Assembly (NCBI GenBank): GCA_947498775.1
Contig: CANMLL010000011.1
Location: 1 to 64,000, forward strand
From: an uncultured Aquimarina sp.
GTDB taxonomy: Bacteria > Bacteroidota > Bacteroidia > Flavobacteriales > Flavobacteriaceae
DNA: 64,000 nt
Reading direction: 5' to 3'
Below are positions 9,018 to 17,927 of this stretch, piece after piece. The notes beneath the pieces are model-generated. The model searched no databases. It was not told the DNA's origin and saw nothing but the letters and a program-made list of their open reading frames with translations. The translations under genes were made by a program, and so were the position numbers. The first letter of the stretch is position 1; each line of letters starts with the position of its first letter.

Positions 9018-9037
9018 CGTTCTCTAGTTTACATTTG
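9010..9037 (+). promoter_or_regulatory. Probable M14 peptidase promoter
   Basis: TTG (9010-9012), a 17-base spacer and TACATTTG (9030-9037) match the Bacteroidota promoter pattern. Both boxes lie inside operators (6 and 7), which implies direct repression. Confidence 0.5.
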
Positions 9038-9042
9038 TAACT
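9027..9042. promoter_or_regulatory. Operator palindrome 7
   Basis: GTTTACATTTGTAACT has an intact left half-site and contains TACATTTG, the probable -7 box of the M14 gene. A further half-site-like CTTACATTTAC follows at 9047-9057. Confidence 0.65.
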
Positions 9043-9108
9043 AATACTTACATTTACTATGATTCCTCAATAAACTATGTTAATTTCGTAACTTTATCTT
9101 GCTAATCT

Positions 9109-10266
9109 ATGAACATTGATACGTTAAAAAATTGGTTTGTTACCTATAAAGAATCTTCTTTACTTGCACGCTATATTCACCAGGATCATATTGCTCCTCT
9201 ACTTGATGTATTGTCAAAAAAAACTCAGATAGATCAAATTGGGATTTCAGAAAATAAAGTTCCTATTCATCTTGTGAAAATTGGTACCGGTACAAAGAAG
9301 CTTTTATTTTGGTCACAGATGCACGGCAATGAAAGTACTACTACAAAAGCCATTTTTGATCTTTTAAATTTGCTTACCGACGCTGAAAATGATATGGCAA
9401 ATGAAATTCTCAAAGAATGTACTTTATTTATAGTACCCATACTTAACCCAGATGGAGCTAAAGCCTATATCAGACTTAACTATAACAAAGTTGATCTTAA
9501 TCGGGATGCTCAGGATCTAACGCAAAAGGAAAGTAGGGTACTTAATTATCTAATTAAAGAGATAATCCCTGATTATGCATTTAATCTTCATGGGCAACGC
9601 ACCATTTTTAGTGCTGGAGAAACAAATAAACCTGCTACTGTGTCTTTTTTGTCTCCTGCAGGTGATGAAGGACGAACCGTTACCAAAAGCCGTAAAGAGG
9701 CAATGGAAATCATTGCCAAAATGAATGGTGTGCTTCAACAATTTATTCCTGGGCAAGTAGGACGTTATGATGATGGTTTTAATATTAATTGTATTGGAGA
9801 TACTTTAGCATACAATGGCATTCCTACAATTTTATTTGAAGCCGGTCATTATCCCGATGATTATAATCGTGAGATTACTAGAGAATATATGTTTTATTCA
9901 TTGGTTACATCAATTAATTATATAGCCAGTAAAGAAGTCACAGGAAAAGATTACAAGGGTTATTTTTTGATTCCTGAGAATGCAAAATGCTTCTATGATA
10001 TTATTATTAGAGATGTTATTTTAGATGGAAAAAATGTCGATATTGCTATACAATATACTGAAGAATTGCGTGAAAATAATGTGAGATTCGTACCTAAAAT
10101 TGTTAAAATTGAAGATTTACGAAAATTTTATGGTCATAAGGAAATTATCGGCAAAAATAGGGTGATACGCAACGAAAACGATACAGTAGAGATAGTTCCA
10201 GAGGTCAAGTTGTTAAATTTCTACCTTGATTCTGAATTATTCTCAATAGAATTGGCAAAAAGGTAA
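9109..10266 (+). CDS. M14-family zinc carboxypeptidase
   Basis: This 385-residue protein is a zinc metallohydrolase of the carboxypeptidase A / succinylglutamate desuccinylase superfamily. The zinc ligands appear as HGNE (His72, Glu75) and the later His161 in AFNLHGQ. Glu244 in ILFEAGHYP is the probable catalytic base. The VDLNRDAQDL motif near 128 resembles the substrate-binding NxxR region of M14 enzymes. There is no signal peptide, so it is probably cytoplasmic, acting on short peptides or amino-acid conjugates. It is divergent from the XRE regulator across the operator array and probably under its control. The substrate cannot be named. Confidence 0.85.
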   Translation: MNIDTLKNWFVTYKESSLLARYIHQDHIAPLLDVLSKKTQIDQIGISENKVPIHLVKIGTGTKKLLFWSQMHGNESTTTKAIFDLLNLLTDAENDMANEILKECTLFIVPILNPDGAKAYIRLNYNKVDLNRDAQDLTQKESRVLNYLIKEIIPDYAFNLHGQRTIFSAGETNKPATVSFLSPAGDEGRTVTKSRKEAMEIIAKMNGVLQQFIPGQVGRYDDGFNINCIGDTLAYNGIPTILFEAGHYPDDYNREITREYMFYSLVTSINYIASKEVTGKDYKGYFLIPENAKCFYDIIIRDVILDGKNVDIAIQYTEELRENNVRFVPKIVKIEDLRKFYGHKEIIGKNRVIRNENDTVEIVPEVKLLNFYLDSELFSIELAKR

Positions 10267-10342
10267 AATAAAACGTGTAGAAACTGTATTTTTCTGTTAT
10301 TTTTACAATGTAAATAATCGGGAAAAAATAATACGAATTACT

Positions 10343-10822
10343 ATGGCAAAGTTTAAATTAGACGAAGTTGATCACCAGATTTTAGATATGCTGATTGAAA
10401 ATACTCGTACACCTTTTACGGATATTGCAAAAAAACTATTGATTTCTGCTGGTACTGTACATGTGCGTGTAAAAAAAATGGAAGAGGCCGGGATTATTGA
10501 AGGTTCTTCACTAACATTGGATTATAAGAAATTAGGATACTCATTTATTGCTTATGTGGGTATTTATCTTCAAAATACTTCGCAAACCAAATTTGTTTTG
10601 CAAAGAATTAATGAAATACCATTTGTAACTGTAGCACATATCACTACAGGGAAATTTAATATTTTCTGTAAGGTAAGAGCAAAGGATACAAATCATGCAA
10701 AAGAAATCATTTTCCAATTAGATGATATCGATGGGGTATACCGCACCGAGACCATGATTTCCTTAGAAGAGAGTATCAACGATAAGAAACGTTTGATGCA
10801 TTCAATTTTTCAGGAATTGTAA
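10343..10822 (+). CDS. Lrp/AsnC-family regulator
   Basis: This 159-residue regulator has an N-terminal winged HTH (LDEVDHQILDMLIENTRTPF, then IAKKLLISAGTVHVRVKKMEEAGII). The C-terminal RAM/AsnC ligand-binding domain is about residues 70-150. Members sense amino acids and bind DNA as octamers; the ligand here is unknown. It lies 76 bp after the M14 peptidase and could share its transcript. A strong terminator follows at 10849. Confidence 0.93.
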   Translation: MAKFKLDEVDHQILDMLIENTRTPFTDIAKKLLISAGTVHVRVKKMEEAGIIEGSSLTLDYKKLGYSFIAYVGIYLQNTSQTKFVLQRINEIPFVTVAHITTGKFNIFCKVRAKDTNHAKEIIFQLDDIDGVYRTETMISLEESINDKKRLMHSIFQEL

Positions 10823-10848
10823 AGGGTATTCCATAAGACATATGACGC

Positions 10849-10882
10849 ACCCTTTAGGAAATAATTCTTAAAGGGTTTTTTA
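10849..10882 (+). terminator. Rho-independent terminator after the Lrp gene
   Basis: A 12-bp stem (10849-10860 with 10865-10876, one G-T pair) with an ATAA loop is followed by TTTTTT. It separates the Lrp gene from ppc. Confidence 0.85.
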
Positions 10883-10943
10883 TGTAAAAGATACCTGTAA
10901 TTCAGTATAAATTAACCACAAACCATAAATTACCACCACACAA

Positions 10944-13529
10944 ATGGCTAGAAAACCAAAAATCGAACGTTTTAATGAGAACGTTCTTGCAAAATATCAG
11001 ATATATAATAGTATACTGTTTACCTTACCTTTTGATACGGTAACAAATACAGGGGTTTTATTGCCGCTGTTCAAAGAGATATGCGAAAAAGGATATGATC
11101 AACATAAAAATCCAACAGAGATCGTAGAGAGTTTCTTTACTTTATATCAAGATAATCCATCACAAAAACAACGTCATGACCTTTTATTCAGGTTTATTCA
11201 ATATATCGAAAGACAAGTAGTGCTGTTTGATGCAATCGAGGATGCCGCCTTTCCTGTTGTTAATAATATGGATGGACGAGGTACCTTACGTAGTATAAAA
11301 GAAGAAGCGCAGGCAAAAGGCCAGCTCGAAGAACTCAAAGAATATTTAAGACGTTTTAAGATTAGACCTACCTTAACAGCACACCCCACCCAGTTTTATC
11401 CTGGTACGGTGTTGGGAATTATTCATGACCTGGATGATGCAATACGCGGTAACAATTTACCCGAGATTAAAAAGTTATTAGCACAGCTTGGTAAAACAGC
11501 TTTTTTCAAAAAAGAAAAACCAACTCCCTTTGATGAGGCAGTAAGCCTGATATGGTACTTAGAGAATGTATTTTACCAGTCGGCAAGCAAGATTTATAAT
11601 TACGTTCAACAAAATATTTTTGAAGGAGAAGATCTGGACAATGACCTTATCAATTTAGGTTTCTGGCCTGGAGGAGATCGCGATGGAAATCCATTTGTGA
11701 CAACCGAAACTACTTTGAAAGTGGCAAAAAGATTGCGTAAAACAATATTGATTAACTATTACCGGGATATTCGGGATCTAAAAAGAAGAATTACTTTCGG
11801 GAATCTTCAAGATAAAATAGGCGTATTAGAAACTGCACTGTATGACAACTTTTATTATGCGAAAACTGCAGAGCCTTTATCTATAGAAAACTTAATGAAA
11901 GGTCTGTTGGAGATTAGAGAAGAGTTAATAGCAGAACATCAATCTTTGTTTCTTGAGGAGTTGCAAGACCTGATCAATAAAGTAAAGATTTTTGGATTCC
12001 ATTTTGCAACACTTGATATTCGCCAGGATTCTAGAATACACCATAAGGTATTGACTGATATTGTTGAAAAAACTAATGAGTTAGGCTTAGGGATTTTTCC
12101 GAATGATTATCAAAAACTTTCTGATACTGAGCAAATAGATGTACTTTCTAAGGTTTCTGGAAAACTTGATCCTTCAGTTTTTGAAGAGGATATCACACGT
12201 TCAACTTTAGAATCAATCTATGCTATAAAAACCATTCAGGAAAATAATGGTGAACGAGCGGCCAATAGATATATCATTAGTAATAATGGGAATGAACTCA
12301 ATGTCATGGAAACTTTTGCCATGATTAGGCTTTGTGACTGGGAGCTTCCTACGGTGGATGTGATTCCATTGTTCGAAACAGTACCGGATTTACAAGTTTC
12401 TCATCAGGTGATGGAATCTCTTTATAGTAACCCGGTGTATATGGAGCATTTAAAACGCAGGGGAATGAAGCAAACGATTATGCTTGGATTCTCTGATGGT
12501 ACTAAGGATGGTGGATATTTGATGGCAAACTGGGGGATATTTAAAGCGAAAGAGGCACTGACAGAAATTTCTAGGAAGTACGATGTAAAAGTCGTGTTCT
12601 TTGATGGCCGTGGAGGACCACCGGCAAGAGGAGGAGGAAATACAAATCAATTCTACGCTTCTTTGGGGCCAACCGTTGGAAATGAGGAAATTCAACTTAC
12701 TGTGCAAGGGCAAACTATCAGCTCAAATTTTGGAACCCTTGATTCTTGTCAATATAACCTTGAACAACTTTTGGGAGCTGGAGTCGAGAATCAATTAACA
12801 AGCAATGAAGCTAATTTGTTTTCACCAGAAAATAAACAGACAATGCAGGAACTGGCCGATGTAAGCTATAAAACCTATGTTGATTTTAAGAGTCATCCTA
12901 AATTTCTTCCGTATTTAGAAAATATGAGTACGCTGAAATACTACGGAAAAGCAAATATTGGTAGCCGTCCTTCAAAAAGAAGTAAAAGTGCTACACTAGA
13001 TTTTGGCGATTTACGAGCAATACCTTTTGTTGGTAGCTGGAGTCAGTTAAAACAAAATGTACCAGGTTTTTATGGTGTGGGAACCGCGTTAAAATCTTTT
13101 GAAGACCGTGGAGAGTTTGATAAAGTTATTCTGTTATATAAAGGTTCTGCATTCTTTAGAACTTTGGTAGCTAATAGTATGATGAGTCTTACCAAATCAT
13201 TTTTTGAATTAACCGCTTATATGAAAGAGGATGAGGAATACGGAGCATTTTGGGATATTATTCATGATGAATTTGTATTAACCAAAAGCCTGCTTTTTAA
13301 ATTAACTGGTTATACCGAATTAATGCAAAATGAACCAGCAGGAAAAGCTTCGATTGATATTAGAGAAAATATTGTTTTGCCATTGCTTACTATTCAGCAA
13401 TATGCATTGAAGAAAATTCAGGAAATTCAACGTTCTAAAAGTAAGAATACCGAATACTTAGATATTTATGAGAAAATGGTGACCCGATCATTATTCGGAA
13501 ACATCAATGCTAGTCGTAATTCGGCTTAA
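10944..13529 (+). CDS. ppc: Phosphoenolpyruvate carboxylase
   Basis: This cytoplasmic anaplerotic enzyme makes oxaloacetate from PEP and bicarbonate. The 861-residue product is typical in length. It has the catalytic His147 in LTAHPTQ, the GFWPGGDRDGNPF motif near 240, LGFSDGTKDGGYL near 520 and the Arg-rich loop FDGRGGPPARGGG near 553-565. Compared with E. coli GYSDSAKDAG, this copy reads GFSDGTKDGG, a variant I recall in Bacteroidota. It is monocistronic, between two terminators. Confidence 0.96.
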   Translation: MARKPKIERFNENVLAKYQIYNSILFTLPFDTVTNTGVLLPLFKEICEKGYDQHKNPTEIVESFFTLYQDNPSQKQRHDLLFRFIQYIERQVVLFDAIEDAAFPVVNNMDGRGTLRSIKEEAQAKGQLEELKEYLRRFKIRPTLTAHPTQFYPGTVLGIIHDLDDAIRGNNLPEIKKLLAQLGKTAFFKKEKPTPFDEAVSLIWYLENVFYQSASKIYNYVQQNIFEGEDLDNDLINLGFWPGGDRDGNPFVTTETTLKVAKRLRKTILINYYRDIRDLKRRITFGNLQDKIGVLETALYDNFYYAKTAEPLSIENLMKGLLEIREELIAEHQSLFLEELQDLINKVKIFGFHFATLDIRQDSRIHHKVLTDIVEKTNELGLGIFPNDYQKLSDTEQIDVLSKVSGKLDPSVFEEDITRSTLESIYAIKTIQENNGERAANRYIISNNGNELNVMETFAMIRLCDWELPTVDVIPLFETVPDLQVSHQVMESLYSNPVYMEHLKRRGMKQTIMLGFSDGTKDGGYLMANWGIFKAKEALTEISRKYDVKVVFFDGRGGPPARGGGNTNQFYASLGPTVGNEEIQLTVQGQTISSNFGTLDSCQYNLEQLLGAGVENQLTSNEANLFSPENKQTMQELADVSYKTYVDFKSHPKFLPYLENMSTLKYYGKANIGSRPSKRSKSATLDFGDLRAIPFVGSWSQLKQNVPGFYGVGTALKSFEDRGEFDKVILLYKGSAFFRTLVANSMMSLTKSFFELTAYMKEDEEYGAFWDIIHDEFVLTKSLLFKLTGYTELMQNEPAGKASIDIRENIVLPLLTIQQYALKKIQEIQRSKSKNTEYLDIYEKMVTRSLFGNINASRNSA

Positions 13530-13560
13530 TTTATAAAGTCCTGTTAAGAGTGTTAATTAA

Positions 13561-13596
13561 TGAGGTGGGAATTGCTAAATTTCTACCTCATTTTTT
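13561..13596 (+). terminator. Rho-independent terminator after ppc
   Basis: A 13-bp stem (13561-13573 with 13578-13590, including two G-T pairs), a GCTA loop and a TTTTTT tail. Its position rules out the GTG at 13550 as the start of the next gene. Confidence 0.85.
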
Positions 13597-13609
13597 AAAT
13601 ATTAGTGTT

Positions 13610-14122
13610 ATGCTTACTCAATTAAATGAAGGAGAATTTCATCCCTATTACGGGGCCTATATCTCTAAGGCAAAAAATCCGAATATTGTGTTGGGATTAG
13701 GGGACGGTAAAAAGGAGTTCACAGATTTTGTATACTCGATTCCCGATGAAAAACTTACCTATGCTTATGGTATTGGAAAATGGACGATTGCAGAAGTACT
13801 ACAACATTTAATAGATGCCGAACGAGTATTTGCGTATCGCGCATTGCGGTTCGCAAGAAATGACGAAACACCTCTTATGGGGTTCGAACAAGATGAGTAC
13901 GTGCCAAATTCGAATGCAAATAATTATAGTAAAGAAGAATTATTAGCCGATTTCGAAGCTGTTCGTAATGCCTCAATTACACTTTTTAAAAGTTTTACTG
14001 ATGAGATGTTGCTTAGGGTAGGAAAGGCGAGTGGTAGCCCTATGAGCACTAGAGCCGTTGGTTTTATATTAGCTGGCCACCAAAAACACCACCTCGAAGT
14101 TGTTAAAGAACGTTATTTGTAA
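13610..14122 (+). CDS. DinB-like four-helix protein
   Basis: This 170-residue protein belongs to the DinB/YfiT superfamily of four-helix bundles, whose members carry a metal-binding His triad. Visible elements are KWTIAEVLQHLIDAERVFAYRALRFARND and the C-terminal GHQKHHLEVVKERY. The His residues in LQHL and in GHQKHH are the likely ligands. Many such proteins are thiol transferases or have unknown roles. The ATG at 13610 is chosen because the ppc terminator occupies the region before it. The next gene begins one base after its stop. Confidence 0.85.
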   Translation: MLTQLNEGEFHPYYGAYISKAKNPNIVLGLGDGKKEFTDFVYSIPDEKLTYAYGIGKWTIAEVLQHLIDAERVFAYRALRFARNDETPLMGFEQDEYVPNSNANNYSKEELLADFEAVRNASITLFKSFTDEMLLRVGKASGSPMSTRAVGFILAGHQKHHLEVVKERYL

Positions 14123-14123
14123 A

Positions 14124-14498
14124 ATGACCAAAGAGGAAGTAGCCCAAAATTATTTATTTTATCTGGAAAAAGGTGAAATGGGGCAAGTAACAAATCTGTT
14201 TGCTGACGAGGGAATTGTAGTTTCTCCTTTGTACGGAACATTGCCCGCTAAAAAATTTTATGAAACTTTGGCCGGGGACACAAATACTTCCAGATTAATA
14301 TATGATGGTTTGTTTTTTGAAAAAGATTCCAATCGAATGTCTTTGCTTTTTGATTATTACTGGCAGTTAAAAAATGGAAAAGAAGTTACTTTCAAGGTAG
14401 TAGATATTATCGAACTTAATCTTGAAAATAAGATTAAAAAACTCACAATTATTTATGACACGGTTCACAGTAGGGCTGCTTTAGCAAGACTTAAATAA
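14124..14498 (+). CDS. SnoaL/NTF2-like protein
   Basis: This 124-residue protein has the cone-shaped NTF2 fold pattern: MTKEEVAQNYLFYLEKGEMGQVTNLFADEG, then VSPLYGTLPAKKFYETL, then strands ending in HSRAALARL. Relatives include ketosteroid isomerases, polyketide cyclases and many non-catalytic proteins, so no reaction can be assigned. It starts one base after the DinB stop, so the two are probably coupled. Its 3' end overlaps the convergent esterase gene by 8 bp. Confidence 0.8.
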   Translation: MTKEEVAQNYLFYLEKGEMGQVTNLFADEGIVVSPLYGTLPAKKFYETLAGDTNTSRLIYDGLFFEKDSNRMSLLFDYYWQLKNGKEVTFKVVDIIELNLENKIKKLTIIYDTVHSRAALARLK

Positions 14499-15129
14499 TA
14501 TGAATCAAAGTCTTTGGATCTAATTCATGGCCTCCAGGATGCGTTCTAAATTCAATTTGAGGTAATATTTCTCGTACCCGTTCCTTTTCGGCTTGCACCT
14601 TTTCAATTTCAAAAAAAGGATCCTTTTCACCTACAATGTGCATGATTTTTGTGTTTTTGGGTAAGAAATCAAAGTCTTCTTTATGTAATTCTTTAGGAAA
14701 ACCACCGGATATCATTATCAAAGCATCACAATTAATTTTTCGGCTTGCAATCCATCGAGTTGCAATACTTACTCCTTGAGAATACCCTAAAATGACGAAA
14801 TTCAAATCTTTAGGGATTGTCTCTTTTGCAACAATAGCATCAATGTATCTTAATACATTTTTAGTTTCGGCTTCGGTGTTTTCTTTGGTTAACCAACTGG
14901 ATCCAACTTTTCTATAGTCGTTTCCTTTGTAATATTTTGAAGGTGCTTGCGGAGCAATAAAATAATTATCCTCTTTGTTTAAACTGTCAAATAATCTAAT
15001 GAAGTACCTGCTTAAATACCCGATTCCATGAAAAACTAACCAAATATTTTTGGTCTTTTTGGTTAAAGTGTTTAAAGTAGAATAGGTGTTGGTAACTTGA
15101 TAAGAGATTTCTTTTTCTTCAGTATTCAT
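14491..15129 (-). CDS. Phospholipase/carboxylesterase-like alpha/beta hydrolase
   Basis: This 212-residue serine hydrolase has the nucleophile elbow GYSQG, an acid in GEKDPFF and a catalytic His in PGGHELDP. The APQAPS segment and overall layout fit the phospholipase/carboxylesterase (YpfH/Tlh) group. Seven extra residues upstream (from 15150) do not fit, so I start at the MNTEEKE methionine. It is the last gene of a minus-strand run led by a TetR regulator, but 43 bp separate it from the gene before. Substrate unknown. Confidence 0.85.
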   Translation of the reverse strand: MNTEEKEISYQVTNTYSTLNTLTKKTKNIWLVFHGIGYLSRYFIRLFDSLNKEDNYFIAPQAPSKYYKGNDYRKVGSSWLTKENTEAETKNVLRYIDAIVAKETIPKDLNFVILGYSQGVSIATRWIASRKINCDALIMISGGFPKELHKEDFDFLPKNTKIMHIVGEKDPFFEIEKVQAEKERVREILPQIEFRTHPGGHELDPKTLIHII

Positions 15130-15172
15130 AGCGTCAGTAATAAAAACCAATGAATGTATTTGAAAACTTACT

Positions 15173-16024
15173 TTAGTTCAGTTCAAACCATTCAGAAACA
15201 ATTGGCCACAAGATATCCCGATTTTTCTTTCTAAAAAAATCAAAATGACCAATTTTCTTTAGATTATAATCTTTAGGCTTTAAGTGCTTTCTGGTTACTT
15301 CAGCATTGCTGTATACGCGATTGCCAAGAATATCTACCGACTTTTTGGGTGCAAAGAGATCATCTTCAATACTTACCAATAACATAGGGTCTTTAATGTT
15401 TTCATAGTACGTTTTATTGTTGCCTTTTGTAAAATATAGCATAGAATCCGGGTGGAGCAGAAATTTTGCCCAATCTTTAGCAACTCTAGTAGTTAATGGT
15501 TTGCCTAAACCAAACCACCCTGATGGATAATATCCCATAAAGGAGGTAGTTAGCGGTACAAATACTCCGAAGTTTATAAGAATTAATAGCTGCATTCTTA
15601 GTTTAAAGTGCTTATAAAAACCATATTGAGAAGCAATTGTGAGATACTTATCATAATATTGATATGCATCACTGAAACCTAAACTGTTTCCACCATAGCT
15701 ATGACCAATTGCATATTGTATATTGCTGGGAAATTCTTCTTTTGCATATTTAGAAACTGCCTTAAAATCTGATGCCCACGAAAAATAACCATGATTTTTT
15801 AGCGATTGAATACTTTGAGACATAGAGGTACCGATACCTCGATAGTCAAAAGTAAAAACATTACACCCCATATTTGCCAAATGTTCTGCCATGCTGAAAT
15901 AGAATTTTTGAGGCACTGCTACTGCAGGAGCAAAAACTATAGTTTTTTTGTTAGGAGATGATGGAATGAATTCATGAACCGAAATTGGATATTCGTCAAA
16001 AGAGTGAATAGTATATGACTCCAT
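15173..16024 (-). CDS. Alpha/beta hydrolase
   Basis: This 283-residue alpha/beta hydrolase begins with the pattern VFAPAVAVPQKFY, where the oxyanion loop normally lies. It has DYRGIGTS, the nucleophile elbow GHSYGG, an acid in SIEDDLFAP and a catalytic His near IGHFDFFRKKN. The layout is like predicted carboxylic-ester hydrolases of the RGIGTS group. No signal peptide is evident. It sits 11 bp after another hydrolase gene in the TetR-led operon. Confidence 0.87.
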   Translation of the reverse strand: MESYTIHSFDEYPISVHEFIPSSPNKKTIVFAPAVAVPQKFYFSMAEHLANMGCNVFTFDYRGIGTSMSQSIQSLKNHGYFSWASDFKAVSKYAKEEFPSNIQYAIGHSYGGNSLGFSDAYQYYDKYLTIASQYGFYKHFKLRMQLLILINFGVFVPLTTSFMGYYPSGWFGLGKPLTTRVAKDWAKFLLHPDSMLYFTKGNNKTYYENIKDPMLLVSIEDDLFAPKKSVDILGNRVYSNAEVTRKHLKPKDYNLKKIGHFDFFRKKNRDILWPIVSEWFELN

Positions 16025-16035
16025 GTGATGCTTTT

Positions 16036-16854
16036 TTAATTTTGAGATGCTTTTGTTTGAATGTCAAAAAAAGAGACTATAGTGTTAAAATATTGATCTC
16101 TTGATGTTGATTTGGGAATTTGGGCATGTTTTGCATTAGAAAAAGTGAGTACTTCTGAATGTATAGGAATGGCTTTGCTAAAAAGTTCGCCGGCGTCATC
16201 TTTTATTAATTCGTCATTATCAACATAAATAAAAAGGACCTTTTTGAGGCTATGAGCATCTTTAATTCGGTCAATCATTCTTATTTTTTTTCTGAGTTTT
16301 GGGTTTATAAAATTCATTGTTTTTAGAACAACGTTCGCCAGCGGAAACTGTACCCAAAATTCATCCAAAGTGTTAGCGGCACTCTCTATAATGGCAAACT
16401 CATAATTATGATCTTCGGCAAAAGCAATTGTTGCCCATTGCCCTCCTAGTGAGATTCCTAAATACCCTATAGGTAAATCCGGAAATATTTCTTTAGCAAC
16501 TTTTCCTGCGGCGATAATGTCTTCATGATAGAAAAAGTTCCCTACTTCACTTTCACCGAACCCATTAATGTCAAAGATCAACACATTATAGCCATTATCT
16601 CTTAAGATATCAGTATATCCATTTTTTAAGTAGTATCCCTTTGCTTCTTTTCCCATAGGATGCCCCAGGACAATTGTTGCTTTAGTGTTTTTGGTCTTGG
16701 ATGTCGCATATATTCCGGTGAGTGTAGCTTTGGATGCACTTTTGAAAGAAATAGAAGTCCATTCTGCCCGTTCATTCTTCGGTAGAGGATTTTGCCATGT
16801 TATCATGAACCTTCCAAAAAATGGTTTTTTTACTAATTTATAGTATGCTCTCAT
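16036..16854 (-). CDS. Alpha/beta hydrolase, dienelactone hydrolase-like
   Basis: This 272-residue hydrolase has an HPMGKEAKG oxyanion-loop segment, DINGFGESE, the nucleophile elbow GISLGG and a C-terminal NAKHAQIP carrying the likely catalytic His. A hydrophobic N-terminus may tether it. Its start overlaps the end of the TetR gene by 17 bp, so it is almost certainly co-transcribed and translationally coupled. The substrate is unknown but probably a lipid or ester related to the TetR inducer. Confidence 0.86.
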   Translation of the reverse strand: MRAYYKLVKKPFFGRFMITWQNPLPKNERAEWTSISFKSASKATLTGIYATSKTKNTKATIVLGHPMGKEAKGYYLKNGYTDILRDNGYNVLIFDINGFGESEVGNFFYHEDIIAAGKVAKEIFPDLPIGYLGISLGGQWATIAFAEDHNYEFAIIESAANTLDEFWVQFPLANVVLKTMNFINPKLRKKIRMIDRIKDAHSLKKVLFIYVDNDELIKDDAGELFSKAIPIHSEVLTFSNAKHAQIPKSTSRDQYFNTIVSFFDIQTKASQN

Positions 16855-17413
16855 TTGTCAATATTAATTTTTCCATTCTGGAAACAGCGTTGTTTATATA
16901 TTTTTGGTCGTTATATACTTGCGCTAATAAAATACCACCTTCGATATCTTGTACCATTTGTTCTGCTAGGATTAATGACTCTTCCGGTGAGTAATTAGGC
17001 TCTAATAACCCCTGTAAACCAGTTATAAAATCGGTAAAAAAGGATTGTATCTCTTTTCCGTATGTTGGGTTAAGATGAATAGTTTCTAAAGCTGTATTTG
17101 CCATAATACAACCGCCATCGGATACTCGGAATATCTTATCCATGAGTTGTCTCATTTTTTCAACTTTCTCAGGAAGAGTTAAGGAGGTACTATCAATGAT
17201 TTTAAACAGGTTGTATTTAAAGTAACTATAAACACTTGAAAGCACCTCCTTGATTAATTCTTCTTTATTATTGAAATAGTAATAAAAATGTGATTTTTGT
17301 ATGCCACAAACCTTGGCCAATTCGCTCATACTGCTATTTTGTACTCCACGAGTTCTTAAGATAGGAATTACTTTACGTAGTACTTCTTCTTTGGATGTCT
17401 TGATCTTTGGCAT
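16838..17413 (-). CDS. TetR-family repressor
   Basis: The 191-residue product has a typical N-terminal TetR HTH (residues 5-55), ending in IQKSHFYYYFNNKEELIKEVL. The C-terminal ligand-binding domain contains GGCIMANTALE, characteristic of the TetR_C subgroup related to YxaF/LmrA. An inverted repeat lies directly upstream of its start codon, which predicts self-repression of the regulator and the three hydrolase genes that follow. Confidence 0.93.
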   Translation of the reverse strand: MPKIKTSKEEVLRKVIPILRTRGVQNSSMSELAKVCGIQKSHFYYYFNNKEELIKEVLSSVYSYFKYNLFKIIDSTSLTLPEKVEKMRQLMDKIFRVSDGGCIMANTALETIHLNPTYGKEIQSFFTDFITGLQGLLEPNYSPEESLILAEQMVQDIEGGILLAQVYNDQKYINNAVSRMEKLILTNESIL

Positions 17414-17433
17414 TTTACTGAACGTTCGTTAAA
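17414..17433. promoter_or_regulatory. Candidate TetR operator
   Basis: A 20-bp near-palindrome, TTTACTGAACGTTCGTTAAA, has 16 of 20 positions symmetrical around GAACGTTC. It abuts the TetR start codon and lies between the divergent TetR and thioesterase genes, as expected for an autoregulatory site. Confidence 0.75.
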
Positions 17434-17500
17434 ATAATGATCAAATATAGTTATATTATTTGATTGGCATTGTTTATTTTTACTAAAATTTAAAATTTAG

Positions 17501-17926
17501 ATGAATTTAACCCAAGAAGAAATACTTGAGCAATGTGCCAAGATGTGCGAAAATACGCTTATGGAGACCTTGGAAATCTCTTTTTGTGAAGTGGGAAATG
17601 ATTATCTGGTCGCCAAAATGCCAGTAACCCCAAAAGTACATCAGCCCGATGGTGTATTGCACGGTGGTGCTATGGTTGCATTAGCAGAAAGTGTTGGTAG
17701 TGCAGCTTCTTTTATGTTTCTTGATGCTAAGGATTTTTATATTCGAGGAATAGAAATTTCAGCAAATCATGTAAAGAGTATTCGAGAAGGCTATGTTTTT
17801 GCTAAAGCTGAAATTGTTCATAAGGGTAAAACAACACAACTTTGGGATATTAAAATTAGAGATGAAGAACAGAACCTGATCTCTGTGGTCAAATTAACAA
17901 CGATTGCACTTCCAAAAACCAGTTAG
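17501..17926 (+). CDS. menI: Hotdog thioesterase, probable DHNA-CoA hydrolase
   Basis: This 141-residue PaaI/YdiI-type hotdog enzyme has the signature HQPDGVLHGGAMVALAESVGS, with Glu68 in ALAES as the likely catalytic acid. Relatives such as E. coli YdiI hydrolyse 1,4-dihydroxy-2-naphthoyl-CoA in menaquinone synthesis. Its position one base ahead of menF, with menD and menB nearby, supports that role. The specificity is inferred from context; another aryl-CoA could be the substrate. Confidence 0.82.
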   Translation: MNLTQEEILEQCAKMCENTLMETLEISFCEVGNDYLVAKMPVTPKVHQPDGVLHGGAMVALAESVGSAASFMFLDAKDFYIRGIEISANHVKSIREGYVFAKAEIVHKGKTTQLWDIKIRDEEQNLISVVKLTTIALPKTS

Positions 17927-17927
17927 T

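Noticed and set aside
13550..13609. GTG start for the DinB gene
   Set aside because: The region is the ppc terminator (13561-13596), so it is unlikely to be coding.
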